A stretch of 40,599 nt of DNA, taken from Flammeovirgaceae bacterium UBA2786. GTDB taxonomy: Bacteria > Bacteroidota > Bacteroidia > Cytophagales > Cyclobacteriaceae. A program made the position numbers and the translations under genes. The DNA is taken from the NCBI GenBank assembly GCA_002352225.1, contig DEIA01000008.1, forward strand, positions 1-40,599, read 5' to 3'. Below the pieces are notes generated by a model. It saw only the letters and a list, made by a program, of their open reading frames with translations, was not told the origin of the DNA and did no database searches. Shown piece after piece: positions 39,374-40,599 of the stretch (position 1 is the first letter of the stretch; every line of letters starts with the position of its first letter).

Positions 39374-40599
39374 ATGAAGCTGATTAAAGTAGGTTTTTCG
39401 CTTTTGATTACCGTTGGATTGGTATATGGCTTGAACCAAAGCTGGAATTTCGGTTCGCCTATTCCGCCACTGGGTAAATTTCTAGACCCTTTTGGTGGGT
39501 TCTGGCAAAATGCCGAAACCAAAAACCGAGCAGATGAGGTACTGAATCTCACCGGGTTAAAGGATGAAGTAATCGTTCGGTACGATAGCCTTCTTATTCC
39601 TCATGTATTTGCTAAAAATGACGATGACCTGTACCTGGCGCAAGGGTACATTACCGCAGCTAACCGACTCTGGCAGATGGAGTTTCAAACCCACGCTGCT
39701 GCCGGAAGGGTTTCAGAAATAATTGGCAATGCCGCCCTGGACTATGACCGTACCCAACGCAGACGGGGAATGGTGTATGCTGCCGAAAATGCATTAGCCG
39801 CCATGGAAGCCAACCCAATAGCAGCCAGTATGGTGAACAGTTACACAAATGGAATTAACCAATATATTCAGGCGCTCCACTACAAAAATTTACCTGTTGA
39901 ATATAAGCTACTCGGTTATGAACCTGAACTATGGACTAACCTGAAGTGCGCTTTGTTACTTAAAAATATGGCGCTTACGCTAAACAGTGGAGATAAAGAT
40001 CTGGAGATGACCAATGCGTTGAAACTTTTTGACAAAGCATTGATCGACCTGGTTTGGCCTGATAATGAAAACGTAGGCGACCCGATTGTCGATAACACAG
40101 GTAACTGGAACTTCACCCCTGTTAAACTGGATGGTTGGCCAATGGCCTTACCCGATGAGTTGGTAAATGTTAAACCCTTGGAAAAATCACCTCCCGATGT
40201 TGGAAGTAACAACTGGGCGGTAAGCGGAAGCAAGACTCATTCCGGTGCGCCTATTCTCTGTAACGATCCACACCTGAATTTATCCTTGCCTTCCATCTGG
40301 TACATCATTCACTTACAGGCACCAGGTATAAATGTAATGGGCGCATCTTTGCCTGGTTCTCCCACCGTTATAAGCGGGTTCAACGATTCAATAGCATGGG
40401 GCTTAACCAATGCACAGCGCGACCTGGTGGATTGGTATAAAATCGAATTCAAAGACAATTCAAAACGCGAATATAAAAGCGATGATACCTGGAAACCTTC
40501 GCGCCAGGTAGTTGAGAAGTTTAAAATAAAAGGCGGTAAAGATTTTTATGATACCATTACGTTTACCCATCATGGTCCGGTATTGTATGACGAGACCTT
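39374..40599 (+). CDS. Penicillin acylase family (S45) N-terminal nucleophile hydrolase, 3' end outside window
   Basis: These are the first 408 codons of an Ntn hydrolase precursor that normally cleaves itself into alpha and beta subunits and hydrolyses amide bonds (penicillins, acyl-homoserine lactones or other acyl amides). An N-terminal hydrophobic signal or anchor covers about residues 4-20. AQGYITAANRLWQMEF is the typical alpha-subunit motif. GSNNWAVSGSKT contains Ser278, the expected self-processing site and nucleophile, followed by CNDPHLNL and HHGPVLYDE. The start is ATG at 39374, and the frame is open to the window edge; family members have about 750-850 residues. It is probably periplasmic. 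It is divergent from kdsC and not obviously part of the glycan locus. Confidence 0.92.
   Translation, partial: MKLIKVGFSLLITVGLVYGLNQSWNFGSPIPPLGKFLDPFGGFWQNAETKNRADEVLNLTGLKDEVIVRYDSLLIPHVFAKNDDDLYLAQGYITAANRLWQMEFQTHAAAGRVSEIIGNAALDYDRTQRRRGMVYAAENALAAMEANPIAASMVNSYTNGINQYIQALHYKNLPVEYKLLGYEPELWTNLKCALLLKNMALTLNSGDKDLEMTNALKLFDKALIDLVWPDNENVGDPIVDNTGNWNFTPVKLDGWPMALPDELVNVKPLEKSPPDVGSNNWAVSGSKTHSGAPILCNDPHLNLSLPSIWYIIHLQAPGINVMGASLPGSPTVISGFNDSIAWGLTNAQRDLVDWYKIEFKDNSKREYKSDDTWKPSRQVVEKFKIKGGKDFYDTITFTHHGPVLYDET

Overview
The window looks like chromosomal DNA of a Bacteroidota bacterium, probably in or near the Cytophagales. Four things support this: a C-terminal type IX secretion (T9SS) sorting domain on a 1689-residue surface protein, a PorG/DUF6089-like outer-membrane protein, an exosortase of the XrtF type with its companion protein, and -7 elements of the Bacteroidota form TAnnTTTG ahead of two transcription units. 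Genes are very tightly packed. No gene-free stretch exceeds about 110 bases, and no rRNA, tRNA, CRISPR array or insertion sequence was seen.

Layout. Positions 1-638 hold the 5' part of a LolD-type ABC ATPase (minus strand, cut by the window edge). Positions 700-2838 hold sucC and the PorG/DUF6089-like gene on the plus strand. From 2841 to 39263 every gene is on the minus strand and nearly all concern surface polysaccharide. In transcription order (high to low coordinates) they are: kdsC-kdsA (Kdo-8-phosphate synthesis); a wbpB-wbpD-wbpE cassette for a 2,3-diacetamido uronic acid; then, behind a good Bacteroidota promoter at 35039-35069, wza and wzc (export); neuB-neuC-neuA-like nonulosonate genes; an asparagine-synthase-like amidotransferase; a Wzx flippase; an acetyltransferase; a GT-B-like protein; a methyltransferase; four more glycosyltransferases with a Wzy-like polymerase and a PaaK-like adenylating enzyme among them; a WecA/MraY-type transferase; pglC; pglD; xrtF; the XrtF-associated gene; and pglE. 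Most junctions are 4-base ATGA overlaps, so about 25 kb may be one transcription unit. A second minus-strand unit (10005 to 2841) encodes the giant T9SS protein, a 64-residue protein with a PEP/PID-CTERM-like tripartite tail, and a membrane-bound CapD/PglF-type 4,6-dehydratase. At 39374 a penicillin-acylase-family gene begins on the plus strand and runs off the end.

How the genes fit together. The PglF-like dehydratase, PglE, PglD and PglC are the four activities that make UDP-di-N-acetylbacillosamine and load it on undecaprenyl phosphate. The same UDP sugar is also the precursor of legionaminic acid, and NeuC-, NeuB- and NeuA-like enzymes lie in the same locus. WbpB/D/E make the 3-acetamido uronate. 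Glycosyltransferases would extend the repeat unit, Wzx would flip it, Wzy would polymerise it, and Wza/Wzc would export it. The most interesting point is that the exosortase pair is embedded inside the pglC-pglD-pglE gene order, while a candidate exosortase substrate is translationally coupled to the T9SS giant protein and to the dehydratase gene. This suggests, but does not prove, a link between glycan assembly and protein sorting.
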